A stretch of DNA of 64,000 nt from Lepeophtheirus salmonis (GCF_016086655.4 NC_052133.2:12422301-12486300), one strand, 5' to 3'. Shown: positions 39,301 through 45,820, counted from the first letter of the stretch. Numbers and translations are program-made. Notes: generated by a model from the letters alone, not told the origin.

Positions 39301-42300
39301 AAACCTCTCCTTCAAACCACTATGGACAATCACGAAACAATGGCGGTGGTGGGGGACACAACAACAATAGCCACACATATGAGAATAGCGTGGAAATTCG
39401 CAACAATAAAGCTAATCTCCATCATCAATCACCACCACAGCCCCAGCCCCAACAACCAACGATTCCTAACCACAACAACTCATCGTCATCATCCATGCAC
39501 TACTCCAAGCAGGCCACCACTACTACAACTGTTGCTCAGCAACAGCAACAACCCATTTATAACAATTATCCTCCTGCAAATAATTCGTATAGTTATGAAA
39601 ATACCTACGCGAATGTTCAACAACCGCCACCGCCCTCACAACAGCAGCAACAACATCCACCACAGCAATTACAACAGCAGCAAATTAATCACTCTCCTCC
39701 TGGACACAATAATAATAATAATTATCCTACTATGAGTATGAGGTATGAACATCTTGATGTACAATTCTTCTTTAACATAAATTTATTTGGACGTTTGGCA
39801 TTTCTGGTATTACAACATAAAACTGACCAAGGGACCTCACATACATAAATATATATATATATTTATACAATCGAACCCCTGAAATTTGACCGCCTCAGTA
39901 CTCTATATATTCGGAGTTCGACTTCCCAAAAGAGCGAAAAAACTTTGACCCTCAGCTCGAACAAAACTTACAAATCCGACTCATATGACTTTTATAAAGA
40001 AAATGCAGTTTAGGTTTGAGTGATATGGAGCTAGGTAGCCTGGTTATTTTGCAATGGTTTTAAAAATAGACTGATAATGTGAAGAAGAAGCTGAGACCGT
40101 CGTAGTTGACTAAAACATTCAACTTTTGGAAGTAATGTTAAGAACATAGAGGGCGCTTCAATTATTTTTAGTATCCTTAATGTATTTTACATTTGATTAT
40201 ACTTTTATTTATGAAACTCTTCAGTTTTTATAGAAGTATAAAATAAATATATTTTCAATTTGGTTGGTCAACTAATTTTCAGCTTCAAAAAATTTCCACT
40301 GTTATTGCTTAGCGTAAGCAAAGTATTTTATCTCAATGGTTTTAAACCATGGTATGTATTGTTGTGTCGCCCGTCGATTTTTTCACTTTCTATGTTCCTT
40401 ATTAGTAGTCTTCTGACTGGTTTACTGGTTGCATTTGTTGCTGTGAACAATTACCTACTTATAAAGGAATAATAATTCATTCAACATTTAGGAAGACTTG
40501 ACTTATTACAAACGAAGTTTGGCCCTTTTTTCTTCTCTTCGTAGGGGAGAAAAAGGTTCAAGGTACAAATAAGATTACGTCGTGCTTTCAACAAGATATG
40601 TTGTATCAATTTTTTGCATTCATAAACCAAAACACAAAATTTACCATTAATTTTCATAGCTGAAGCAAATAAATACACGACAATCATAAATACTTATCTA
40701 TAAATCAACGCAAAATTCTCAAAAAGGATTGAATATATCAATGCAGGAATTAATTGCTATAAAAAATGTATTCAAATATTATGGAAAAACTTTTTGAACA
40801 CTTTAAATGAAATGTTTTACCTTTGTTTTCAATACTTTATGTTCAAAAATGAGTATTGATTATAAATTTTTAATTATCTAAGTAAAAATATGAATCCATT
40901 TTTAATTTTCTTAAGATTATTTTTCCGAAGGTCAGTGTTTTATGCTGTAGTACAACGTCATTTAGGCCTACTAATGTTACAATTTTATTTTTTTGTTTAG
41001 TAGGAATTCAGGTGTCGGGCCGACAAGACCTTTTTAAGTCAAGTCAAAGTTGTGTATTAATTGCATATTATGTAGCTTCATTAATTAGCTTAAAACAAAC
41101 TTTAATAATAATAATTCAAAAAGAACCCATGTGTGTTCAAGTATATTCAAGCAAATTTAACCGCATTCATTGATTAGCCACTAATATATTCAGAGCTGTT
41201 GATAATTAATTAAGATATAGAATTTCCCTCTCATTATACATATATATACATAATTATTTGCAGAGAAAGTATTAACAATAGCAACAATCATACTAACAGT
41301 AATGTTCGAGTTCCTGGTCCTCAAGTGCCTCCGAGAAACATGGAAAATCCAGATCGTATGCTGAGCGTTAGCGGAAAGAAGAAATGCTCCCACTGTAGAG
41401 AAGAATTGGGTAAGTGTGAGACATTAATCTACCTAATCATTTGAACCTTGTTCAGGGCTCACAAAACCACTGGACCGATCTCCGAGGATTTTTAGTTATT
41501 CACTTAGACTAATTAAGTCTTACACTGTCTAGAAATCTTGATTAGCATAGAATGACAGGAGTGAGTAGAAAAGAGGAGATTGTGTCACGAGAAAAATATC
41601 TGTCGATGATGAGACTCATCCTTTAACAAGAACTGATATTTTCGAGTTTAACAGAATAAACCATTTTCTTGTTCTTTTTCTGTGATAATAAAAGTTCCAA
41701 AAATGTTAAATGCGAGATTACTTGCATTAAAATTAGTGTCGTGTCAGTCCTCATTTATTTGGTCCAGTCCCTATCAGTCATTGGGACTGGTTCTTAAGAC
41801 CGTCGTTCCTTCGGACTGTCGGGAGTAGAACTGATTTGAAAACAAAGAAGTAATGTTAAGTGACGACATCATTGACCAACTTTAAAAGTTATACGATTGA
41901 ACTAGACCGGACCGAGACTAAACTATGCGGTACAGCAGTCTTCAGTACTAAAAAGGACCGACACAACACTAATTAAAATATTAAAAACAAAAAAGATGGT
42001 CCAGTTCATTTCATTTCGGGCTTTCAAAGCCTGAAGAGTGCTTTCCCGAAGGGCTAATTAAGATTTAGAAATTTTGCGAGCCCTGTTTGTTCTTTGAATT
42101 GTTATTTAATTAATTTTTCCTCTATTTCATAATAAAAGGACGTGGTGCGGCAATGATCATCGAGAGTCTTCGTTTATATTATCATCTAAGATGCTTCCAA
42201 TGCTGCGTCTGTCAAATCCAACTTGGAAATGGAACCGCTGGTACAGATGTTCGAGTCAGGAACAATAAATTACATTGTCAAAATTGTTATTCAAATGACG

Positions 42301-42326
42301 ATGGTCTCAAATTTAGCAAAGTTTAA
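12198..42326 (+). CDS. smash: LIM-domain protein, LIMCH1/LMO7/smallish family (ten coding exons)
   Basis: Joining the ten exons listed separately gives 912 codons and a stop, with all phases compatible. Family features, in order: EEPDWQS/NLNVWKDRRRKQ across the exon 2/3 junction (DUF4757-type motif, residues about 109-127); MKNRLEAFE (276-284) and a related FRQKLESFK (330-338); an acidic DD/EE stretch near 392-406; a charged helical region near 500-555; HWLIQEAEQRRI (622-633); a Gln/His/Asn-rich segment to about 800; and a LIM zinc-binding domain (843-900) with ligands C843, C846, H866, C869, C872, C875, C897 and C900. The known relatives LIMCH1, LMO7 and Drosophila Smash act on actomyosin at cell junctions. 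No calponin-homology domain is present in the window, so this matches the invertebrate short form, unless further upstream exons exist. The start at 12198 is the first ATG of its exon in frame. Confidence 0.88.
12351..13475. other. Intron 1, first part: no further feature
   Basis: AT-rich intronic DNA. Overlapping opposite-strand frames at 12964-13269 are built on poly-A/poly-T tracts (13165-13178 and 13217-13232) and are not genes. Confidence 0.6.
13476..13703. mobile_element. MITE, gttggatcggtc family (reverse copy)
   Basis: The left end gagtgttggatcggtctt and the right end atcgatacaacagtg form an imperfect inverted pair. Inside, aacagctgaaatg (13586-13598) and catttcagctgtt (13618-13630) are a perfect 13-bp inverted repeat with a 19-base loop. 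Read on the other strand, this interior matches the core of the element at 15657-16042, so the two are one family in opposite orientations. Confidence 0.6.
13845..14520. repeat. AT-rich 'gtccgcagg' family, one or two copies
   Basis: It starts with agggcctccataggatta, a diverged family end, and then repeats the words 'aaaaatccatagctattcac', 'aaaaaattcaaaaat' and 'ttaaattttttgg' many times. Short periodic copies of the same sentence make it look like a degenerate tandem array. No coding capacity. Confidence 0.6.
15150..15634. mobile_element. AT-rich MITE with GGGCGTCCGC / GTGGACACCCC ends
   Basis: The left end aagggcgtccgcgggg (about 15149) and the right end ctgtggacacccctga (about 15619) are imperfect inverted complements. 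The interior is the family's A/T-run sentence, including 'gtgaatacctgtgtaattttt'. The best-defined copy of the family is 55609-55905. Confidence 0.6.
15657..16042. mobile_element. MITE with a perfect 38-bp palindrome
   Basis: The ends gatgtgttgttgaatcggtc and gaccgatccaacacatat are inverted complements apart from a three-base insertion. A perfect palindrome lies at 15821-15858, and the hairpin aatgacgtagtt / aactacgccatt lies near 15928-15952. The element is non-coding and related to 13476-13703 in reverse orientation. It directly follows another MITE, so the two are stacked. Confidence 0.65.
16494..16515 (+). repeat. G-run, possible G-quadruplex
   Basis: The plus strand has two G, an A, four G, an A and then eleven G in a row. 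In such AT-rich DNA this is an isolated G-rich island that could form a quadruplex. It has no obvious gene context beyond lying in intron 1. Confidence 0.6.
16516..17170. other. Intron 1 DNA, nothing recognised
   Basis: Ordinary AT-rich sequence. The minus-strand frame at 16879-17085 is Lys/Phe-rich from poly-A tracts and is not supported. Confidence 0.5.
17171..17378. mobile_element. Pogo/Tigger-like MITE
   Basis: The left end tacaggaataccttgagata (continuing cgag) and the right end gtgtcgaggggttactgta are imperfect inverted complements. They have the form CAGnnnnACCTCGAnATACGAG that is common to pogo/Tigger termini. Both ends adjoin TA. At 208 bp it has no coding capacity. Confidence 0.65.
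18009..18224. mobile_element. MITE, agtgttgtgtcagtcc family (forward copy)
   Basis: It begins with agtgttctgactgtccctat and ends with aaggactgacacatcact. The interior order matches the best copy at 41731-41974: tattcggtc, ttgggac, gaactgatt-like, cgttatcaagga and gaccgagac. Non-coding. Confidence 0.65.
18355..18490. repeat. Purine-rich (GA)n-type tract
   Basis: The plus strand is almost all A and G, with GA runs at 18390-18400 and 18441-18454. It generates two Ser/Leu/Phe-rich minus-strand frames (18278-18545) that are artefacts of the simple sequence. Confidence 0.7.
19143..19334 (+). CDS. smash: LIM gene coding exon 2
   Basis: The acceptor ctatgtag ends at 19142 and the donor tct/gtaagt follows 19334. 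Phase 0 at both ends, 64 codons. It reads DHEFIPTRMKTITASK at the start and EEPDWQS at the end. The last residues are the first half of the family's DWQSNLxxWKxRRR motif. Confidence 0.88.
19691..20339 (-). mobile_element. Tc1-like element with perfect 20-bp TIRs, catalytic centre deleted
   Basis: gtttataagcaaaaaagtcc at 19693-19712 is exactly inverted at 20316-20335. On the minus strand, the segment near 20150-20100 reads a helix-turn-helix-like IRPSEIAGIVDISERI. It is soon followed (about 20015-19970) by PPSSTDLN and, in another frame, by NIERKDTKP; this is the third-Asp box and what follows it. The catalytic middle is absent and stops are frequent, so this is a non-autonomous deletion copy. 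The intact ends suggest relatively recent mobility. It lies in intron 2. Confidence 0.7.
20922..21043 (+). CDS. smash: LIM gene coding exon 3
   Basis: The acceptor tctgtgtag ends at 20921 and the donor ct/gtaagt follows 21043. It starts in phase 0 and ends after two bases of a codon. It reads NLNVWKDRRRKQSEDALL and completes the DWQS-NLxxWKxRRR motif diagnostic of the LIMCH1/LMO7/Smash group. Confidence 0.9.
21153..21334. mobile_element. MITE, agtgttgtgtcagtcc family (reverse copy)
   Basis: It ends with ggactgacacaacactaat, the family terminus. The interior, read on the minus strand, matches 41731-41974 block by block. It carries a TGACGTCA octamer at 21215-21222. The left end is worn. Confidence 0.65.
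21335..22165. other. Intron 3 DNA with a Tc1-like right terminus
   Basis: Mostly unassigned. The segment 22131-22165 (ending gttatccggaccaccctgta) looks like a Tc1-like terminus of the tacagggtggtccggata type, but I find no matching left end or transposase frame here. Confidence 0.4.
22166..22240. repeat. Dispersed repeat adjoining a Tc1-like end (copy 2)
   Basis: This is a nearly identical second copy of 10491-10560: tattcagta, tacagggtctgaattctttg and gctccaag in the same order, again directly after ccctgta. Confidence 0.6.
22241..23400. other. Intron 3 DNA, nothing recognised
   Basis: AT-rich sequence with an (AT)n run at about 23081-23098. No domain is recognisable in the frames present. 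Confidence 0.5.
23500..23755 (+). pseudogene. Mariner transposase N-terminal fragment
   Basis: From the ATG near 23537 the plus strand reads MELGCEHFRAIIFHNLRRG, then QECIDELKSLYGDKA and SYSSVKNWFNQFNRGRRSFND, with in-frame stops. This is the N-terminal helix-turn-helix of a mariner-type transposase. The similarity stops near 23755, before any catalytic residue. It is a truncated, dead copy in intron 3. The upstream GC-poor sequence with 'tttgacattt' words may be the element's 5' end. Confidence 0.75.
23756..24727. other. Intron 3 DNA with a worn MITE end
   Basis: Near 24120-24290 the words 'ggaccgaaatatct' and 'ggaccaagtctcaacacacc' match the inverted end of the attagtgatg MITE family (11815-12056). 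The left boundary is unclear. Otherwise no feature is recognised. Confidence 0.35.
24728..24835. repeat. AT-rich MITE family, left end only
   Basis: tcaggggcgtccgcaggatc followed by 'ttttgggaggggttt' is the terminal sequence of the family best seen at 55609-55905. The rest is truncated. Confidence 0.6.
24943..25263 (-). other. Orphan 106-codon open frame
   Basis: An uninterrupted frame of ordinary composition (MPILVSESVCFFPKNIQ..., SVSWEGRGSHLVV..., CYGLQVIGPLAVWKPLDQ). It is not built on simple sequence, so it may be a remnant of a mobile-element protein. I do not recognise the family. No splice sites or partner frames were found. Confidence 0.25.
25458..26020 (+). pseudogene. Tc1-like transposase, internally deleted
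   Basis: From the ATG at 25458 it reads an N-terminal DNA-binding region (MEAKCIFKLEILAR, SVYDIKKRFET, AKNPVSTIRGMAKKMNVSKITLRSM), with stops. At about 25815 it jumps to NMWPPSPPDHNPLVYS, the box around the third catalytic residue, with Val where Asp is expected. A different frame continues with the C-terminal FRKRLEAFIATI. The catalytic core between these parts is gone, so it cannot transpose by itself. Confidence 0.75.
26725..26800. repeat. AT-rich MITE family fragment
   Basis: ggggggttcgtaggaatata followed by 'ttttttggaaaaaaatccaaaaat' resembles the left end and interior of the family at 55609-55905. It ends abruptly where a Tc1-like pseudogene begins. Confidence 0.45.
26806..27587 (-). 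pseudogene. Tc1/mariner-like transposase, N-terminal and central part
   Basis: On the minus strand the 5' terminus tacagggtcgctcaggtaca (at 27587) is followed by an ATG at 27434 and METRRN-type N-terminal DNA-binding sequence: TIIELACAGHSLVHIKKMLG, then YPKSTVYNVYNR and a stop. Decayed central sequence follows (GSIMTFGSLREMVFEP, LSKQVIPWIK). It ends at a position just before the second catalytic Asp is expected. The C-terminal half is missing, and frameshifts and stops are frequent. Confidence 0.7.
28137..29116 (-). mobile_element. Near-complete Tc1/mariner element (DD37D type) with TIRs
   Basis: acagggtagggtagcaaaac at 28137 and gttttgctgccctaccctgt at 29111-29116 and before are inverted complements with one mismatch (about 23 bp). 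The minus strand encodes a decayed transposase with these parts: an SLVKNFMDKKIFTV-like first-Asp region (about 28830-28780), then VWAQDGTPSQMSAKCQKF with the second Asp, an in-frame TGA at about 28459, and WPPSSTDLRPLDLSIWG with the third Asp. Counting through the stop, 37 residues separate the second and third Asp, as in maT-like DD37D transposases. At 980 bp it is slightly short of full length. It is in intron 3, opposite to the host gene. Confidence 0.8.
29117..30280. other. Intron 3 DNA, nothing clear
   Basis: AT-rich. A short fragment near 29215-29272 resembles the AT-rich MITE interior. The words 'agtgaattgaatttccacct' and 'agttaattgaatttccacct' near 29987 and 30068 form a short direct repeat. 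Confidence 0.4.
30284..30512. mobile_element. MITE, agtgttgtgtcagtcc family (worn reverse copy)
   Basis: The interior words run in the same order as 21153-21334: 'tatatcagtcctaaaaactt', 'aaattcggtccttgatgatg', 'gtcttaaggaccag' and 'ggccgaataaataaggac'. The ends have decayed. Confidence 0.55.
31228..31400 (+). repeat. Dispersed repeat with 'caaaagttacagatcgattt' (copy 1)
   Basis: 'caaaagttacagatcgatttt', 'ggtcacaattag' and 'gaggtcaaggtcaaagg' recur in the same order on the minus strand at 62540-62690. Function and type are unknown. Confidence 0.6.
32650..32890 (+). repeat. Repeat family R1, diverged partial copy
   Basis: It shares 'catgttaaaaat', 'aatcaatatagtcaccctga', 'caatttggagaatat', 'acagctgt' and 'gctactctccgtcg' with the fuller copies at 57437 and 60855. 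Two overlapping plus frames of 96 and 90 codons here (32434-32798) run partly through the repeat, so I do not call them genes. Confidence 0.5.
32891..33383. other. Intron 3 DNA, nothing recognised
   Basis: AT-rich with an ATT/AAT trinucleotide patch near 33216-33246. No coding signal. Confidence 0.5.
33384..33480. repeat. attagtgatg MITE, truncated left end
   Basis: attagtgatgagacttggtc matches the terminus of the element at 11815-12056. The matching right end is not found. Confidence 0.5.
33614..34020 (-). pseudogene. Tc1-like transposase C-terminal pseudogene
   Basis: The minus strand reads LCSNDMADFWSASMWP, then SQPRLNPLDFAV (the third-Asp box), RTSPPNLDS, ADIIRH, and, after a frameshift, a C-terminal RIKTVIARKGGPID and stop at 33614. 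The upstream catalytic part is rearranged or missing. The 260-codon plus-strand frame here (33696-34478) is antisense to this transposase and is not a gene. Confidence 0.7.
34021..34910. other. Intron 3 DNA, nothing recognised
   Basis: Low-complexity A/T runs (34266-34280), with no element ends or domain identified. Confidence 0.5.
34912..35430 (-). pseudogene. Tc1-like transposase C-terminal pseudogene
   Basis: The minus strand reads NAMKKVIKPWLGNNYPEDNY followed by VVQQDSAPSH, which holds the second catalytic Asp. The next part (LAQGKLGGILEMENVASF) corresponds to the WxxxxWPPSSPDLNPLD region with damage, then VCALHKNLTNLKATVEREYV and FRKNVGY. Stops and small deletions occur. It belongs to a subfamily different from the 28-kb element. 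Confidence 0.7.
35632..35710. repeat. Repeat family R3, partial copy
   Basis: 'gtgttctacgtgttgattgg' and 'gaacaattaccaattaaata' match the later part of the copies at 48595 and 51283. Confidence 0.45.
36184..36274 (+). CDS. smash: LIM gene coding exon 4
   Basis: The acceptor atttcag ends at 36183 and the donor gag/gtaaga follows 36274. The first base completes the split Leu codon of exon 3, and the exon ends in phase 0. It reads SLGKKLSSLVHNDEDEDWLG. Preceded by a 15.1-kb intron full of transposon remains. Confidence 0.85.
36845..37322. repeat. AT-rich MITE family, long copy
   Basis: It begins with caggggcgtctgtagggggt and ends near 'aaaaaccaagcccc'. Between them, the sentence 'atagctatggatttttgaaa / ttccaaaaaatttaattgtt' repeats at least three times with small changes, giving a degenerate tandem appearance. 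It lies within the intron between exons 4 and 5. Confidence 0.6.
37675..38662 (+). CDS. smash: LIM gene coding exon 5 (disordered middle region)
   Basis: The acceptor ttccag ends at 37674 (phase 0). The donor atga/gtaaag follows 38662, leaving one base of a codon. The 329 codons are Ser/Pro/Asn-rich, with a poly-Pro run, MKNRLEAFE, FRQKLESFK, an acidic patch and RIHEVVKDEM at the end. The donor is weak. If unspliced, the frame ends at 38679, which would give a form lacking the LIM domain. Confidence 0.85.
38735..38854 (+). CDS. smash: LIM gene coding exon 6
   Basis: The acceptor attttttag ends at 38734 and follows a 72-base intron. The donor aaaa/gtatat follows 38854. It reads NRAKMDEEEMDKQERDIIAS and continues as a charged, helix-prone segment like that of LIMCH1/LMO7. 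If unspliced, the frame stops at 38861. Confidence 0.8.
38940..39123 (+). CDS. smash: LIM gene coding exon 7
   Basis: The acceptor has a run of about 20 T (38916-38935) before gtag, with the exon starting at 38940. The donor aag/gtaggt follows 39123. It reads ISLNSNSHNIPITTITSS and ends PKKKSQNSSER. Ser/Thr/His-rich and probably disordered. Confidence 0.8.
39188..39742 (+). CDS. smash: LIM gene coding exon 8 (Gln/His/Asn-rich)
   Basis: The acceptor ttaatag ends at 39187 after a 64-base intron. The donor gag/gtatga follows 39742. The first part, NNHWLIQEAEQRRITEMQQQ, includes the family's HWLIQEAEQRRI box. The rest is low-complexity Q, N, H, P and S encoded by CAA/CAG/AAC repeats, so its length may vary between individuals. 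Shadow frames overlapping it (39322-39735 and 38252-38662) come from this repetitive composition. Confidence 0.82.
39743..41263. other. Intron 8, nothing recognised
   Basis: AT-rich intron with short frames of no recognisable content at 40260-40472 (plus) and 40481-40687 (minus). 'tcgaacccctgaaatttgac' at about 39871 resembles a pogo-type terminus, but no partner was found. Confidence 0.5.
41264..41409 (+). CDS. smash: LIM gene coding exon 9 (start of LIM domain)
   Basis: The acceptor atttgcag ends at 41263 and the donor ttgg/gtaagt follows 41409. It reads ESINNSNNHTNSNVRVPGPQ and later KKKCSHCREEL, giving the first two zinc ligands (C843, C846). The LIM domain is split by the following intron after the first Cys pair. 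Confidence 0.9.
41731..41974. mobile_element. MITE, agtgttgtgtcagtcc family (best copy)
   Basis: attagtgtcgtgtcagtcct at the left and aggaccgacacaacactaat at the right are inverted complements with two mismatches over about 20 bases. At 244 bp it is non-coding and lies in the intron that splits the LIM domain. It defines the family with copies at 18009, 21153 and 30284. The taagtg/cactaatt end style is reminiscent of hAT-type MITEs, but I could not fix a target duplication. Confidence 0.75.
42139..42326 (+). CDS. smash: LIM gene coding exon 10 (rest of LIM domain and stop)
   Basis: The acceptor ataaaag ends at 42138 and the stop TAA is at 42324-42326. It reads GRGAAMIIESLRLYYHLRCF, then QCCVCQIQLGNGTAG and HCQNCY. 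With exon 9 this gives C-x2-C-x19-H-x2-C-x2-C-x2-C-x21-C-x2-C, a full LIM double zinc finger. The protein ends FSKV, which fits a class I PDZ-ligand pattern (S-x-V). Confidence 0.92.
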
Positions 42327-42980
42327 AATCCAGGAAGATGCCGGCCTGTCATTAATTAATTAATTATATACATACTACATACCTAGCCTTAGTTACATAT
42401 ATTTTTGTTTGCGGAGTCTTGGATTTCATCATAGAGAGGTCAATGTCTGCATGAGTCTACTTAATTTGACATTGAGCTTTTAAATTGAATCATTTTACTT
42501 TTACAAAAATAAAATAATAAGTGTAATGATATAATTTTCTTGCCAGCAGTGCAGCGACAGATATAATTGCTAGGACATTTGCATGAAGTCGTCTCTATTG
42601 ACTTAGTTTGTGTATGTATTAACATTGAATTGCATGTTTAACTATGTTATATGCATTTTTAAGCATGCTAAAATATGTATAAAAACAACGATATAATGAA
42701 GAAGAAATTAAATATTCCCCCTATTAAAAGTGTGTACCACATTACCTTTGTTAATGCTTTTGAAGAATCCTATCCTTGACCACCCCACTCCCCTTACTCT
42801 TCGTGACTCCCCTCTTTGATCCCTTTTACACCCTTTGTATTGCGTACAGTTTATATTATATTATTATATACTTCTATAATAACTTCTGTGATTATTAAAT
42901 CTTTTATGAATATATATATACATTTAACTTGTAACTGTTTTAATATAATCAATAAATTCAAAAAGTTGATTCCCATATTA
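42327..42980 (+). other. smash: 3' UTR and poly(A) signals of the LIM gene
   Basis: AATAAA hexamers occur at 42508-42513 and 42951-42956. The second is followed within about 60 bases by T/GT-richer sequence and would give a 3' UTR of roughly 650 bases. Which one is used cannot be decided from sequence. Confidence 0.45.
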
Positions 42981-43480
42981 TACTAATATTTATTCGGGTT
43001 TCATTTGGTATCTACTTAGGTGGTGTACCTACTCTATGAGCCGTCCATTGTGAAAGGAAGAGTAATTTGCCTCATCATGAGGCACATTTTTTATTCTATT
43101 CCACTCACAAAAAGTTAATTATGATAAAGATCATCGCTTTTATATTGCCTTGAATGGAAAATATATCTATTACTTTGATAAGAATCAACATGAGTACCTT
43201 CCATGATATCTATTGATTTTATTAAATAATATATATATATACTGTATACAAGATATGTATGTCTGTACAAGATTCAGCTTGTATAAGCAAGTCTTACAAG
43301 TTGCAATTTCTTCGTCTTAAAATTTAAAATTTAATAAGAGCACTTGTGAGTTTGGGACGTTGAACATTTCGTAACACTGTGTAGAAATTTATTTTTTTTA
43401 AGTTATCAAGAAAATAACGTCTGAACGTGACACTCGCGTGAAGTTCTGCGCGGTTCTTGATGCATGAAATAAAATATCGA
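42981..43480. other. Intergenic, nothing recognised
   Basis: AT-rich DNA downstream of the LIM gene, with no frames of note. Confidence 0.5.
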
Positions 43481-43499
43481 GGCTCACTTCTTCCTGTAG

Positions 43500-43800
43500 A
43501 TTCGGGATATCTTTCTAAATAATAATGGGGTCCTGCAACAGAACGGCCCTCCTGCTCACACTCCCAAAGCTATTCAAAGATGGCTGAGCAATAACATCAA
43601 TTTCTGTTCAAGACAAATATCCCCCCAGTATTCACCCCGACACCAACCCTTTGGACTACACCTTCTGGTCGTGTGTAGATTCTAGGGCCTGTACCTTTAG
43701 GTATAAAACAGCATGCCCATAAAGGACACTGGACAGATATGTCCAAAGAATACATAAAAAAGGGGGCGACATTGAAGATTAGAGAGACAATATAGCGTTA
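43500..43800 (+). pseudogene. Tc1-like transposase C-terminal pseudogene
   Basis: The plus strand reads NNGVLQQNGPPAHTPKAIQR, so the second catalytic Asp is changed to Asn. Next come WLSNNINF and a QYSP box. A one-base frameshift there separates the DTNPLDYTFWSC continuation, which holds the third Asp. Later parts (ALKDT-like and EYIKKG-like) are also broken. The N-terminal half is absent. Confidence 0.7.
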
Positions 43801-45690
43801 CAGCTGTTCTTCAAATATTTTTTGTACATGTCGAGTGGCGACAGAAATATATTTCGTTTAAATTATAAGTATTGATTGCTTATATTTTCAAGTGTCACCC
43901 AGTACATACAAAAGGCTTCGGTATAAATAGTATTTTTTTTTTTTTTGCTCCAAATAGTCCGGGTGAAGACACTGGATATACTGGAAGGTTAGATATATAC
44001 AACTGGAGATGGTTTTCCATTTCTATCGGACTTGTAAAGTGTATACATTAGGACGTGTTTAATTTTGGAACGGGCCAATGGACAGATCATTCATAAGAAT
44101 TCTGTATTGTATATGATAATCTTTTAGCCTTGAAATGAAGGAATTCTGTGATTTTTAACGTTTCATATTAGTAAGGACGTGAAAATATCACAATAAGTTA
44201 AACTTTAGAAGTTACTTATTTGCTTAGAAATTTATCTTTTGGTTGTATTTTGTTCTTTAGCCAACAAGAAACATTTTTAATTTCATAACTTCTTCGTTTT
44301 AAAAATAATAATTGTAATTTTTGAATATTTTAAAGGAATATAGATTAGAAATAATTTGTACCTTCCCAAACATGTCTTAATGGGTACAAGTAAAATGGAT
44401 GTGGTAACTTGACTGAATATTTTATTATTTTCTCATGTAAAAGCTTGTAGATTCTCTTTAAGATGACCTCAAGCATTAAACGAAGTAGTGCATGAAAGGC
44501 TAATGTCATTATTAGCGAAAAAATTTTTTTACTTTTATTGTCCGCTAGAGGTTTTATTATTGGAAAATCATTTCCTGTTCTCTCGTGAATGAGTAAAGTA
44601 CGGTACTGTTTCTACTTTTATTTACTTAATTATTCATATAGTTTTTGCTTGAACAATTATGGAGAAGGAATTATGATTCAAAATGATTTTAACATGGTCA
44701 GCAGGTTTCCAATTAGGAAAATATTTAAGATTTTATATCCACTTCTCTTCTTGCGACTTCTTTTAGATTTTGGGAATGGGAAATTTTAAAAAGCGAACGT
44801 TTCCTTGAAGTTTTTAGAAATTTGACTCAGTTCTATTTTTGCATCCTCGGACATCACAATGACCCATTATTTTGGAGTAATTTGTTTCAAATTTGCTTTA
44901 TAATAATATGTAAGTAGTAAATATTTAAGACAAGAAAAAATTATATCCCGATTATTACTTATTCAAACTTATTAATACTACGTAGTAACTTAGTACGTAC
45001 AATTAATAAATGAGTGACGTCATAAATAAACGACATCTTGCGAAAATAGTATGAAAAATATTGACCATACCATTTCCTCAGGCTAACAGTATTCGATGCA
45101 CTACTTGGTTTAATGCTTTAGGATAATCATATTTTGATTTCTTTTAAAAAGAAACGAGTCCCTCTCAGTGTCGGTTTTTAGAGGGGTTTAATATTTTTGA
45201 AATTAATAAATATCGACATCGAGCGAGTGCGAGTAAAAAGCTGGAGCGAGACATATGGTATTATTGATTAAAGTTACGGTTTTGGAGGATAGAATATCAC
45301 GTGATGCTGGTATAGAAATGAGAATATTATATATTTCAAATTACACTTGAAGAATAAATAAAAAAATTATTTGAAATTTTCAAATTCAGGAATACCAGAT
45401 TTATTTTCTGACATTCATAAAAAACTTCCAAATTTCTATATTATAGATTTTTTAACAAATATCAATTATGATTATCACTTTACCCGTAGCATTACATTAG
45501 TAGTAAATTTATAAATTAAAGAATTATTATGTATATTTGTGATATTAAGTTTAAAATATTTTAAAAGAGTTTGTGTAAAATAAAAAACACAATTCAAAAA
45601 AGGATTCATTATAACAAAAATCTTAATTAGAAAAAGATTTCTAATAGTAGTTATACACAGAAAGTGAAACAAATAAATAATGACAAAAGA
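43801..45690. other. Intergenic, nothing recognised
   Basis: AT-rich DNA. The frame 44589-44789 is Phe/Tyr/Leu-rich with no recognisable domain. A TGACGTCA octamer is at 45015-45022. Confidence 0.45.
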
Positions 45691-45691
45691 G

Positions 45692-45820
45692 ACGAAATTG
45701 AAGTTATTAACACTGAATATTACAAATGGATTCAACAAATTATTAGGGACAAATGATACGAAATCGAAGTTATTAACATTAAATATTACGAATGGATTCA
45801 ACAAATTATTAGGTACAATT
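45692..45820 (+). repeat. 66-bp tandem duplication
   Basis: Two adjacent units (45692-45757 and 45758-about 45820) have few differences, each containing gaagttattaacact-like and ggattcaacaaattattagg sequences. 66 is a multiple of three and both units stay in one open frame, giving the peptide LKLLTLNITNGFNKLLGT twice. No known protein is recognised. Confidence 0.75.

Noticed and set aside
39322..39735. 137-codon frame overlapping exon 8
   Set aside because: A shadow produced by CAA/CAG/AAC repeats read in another frame.
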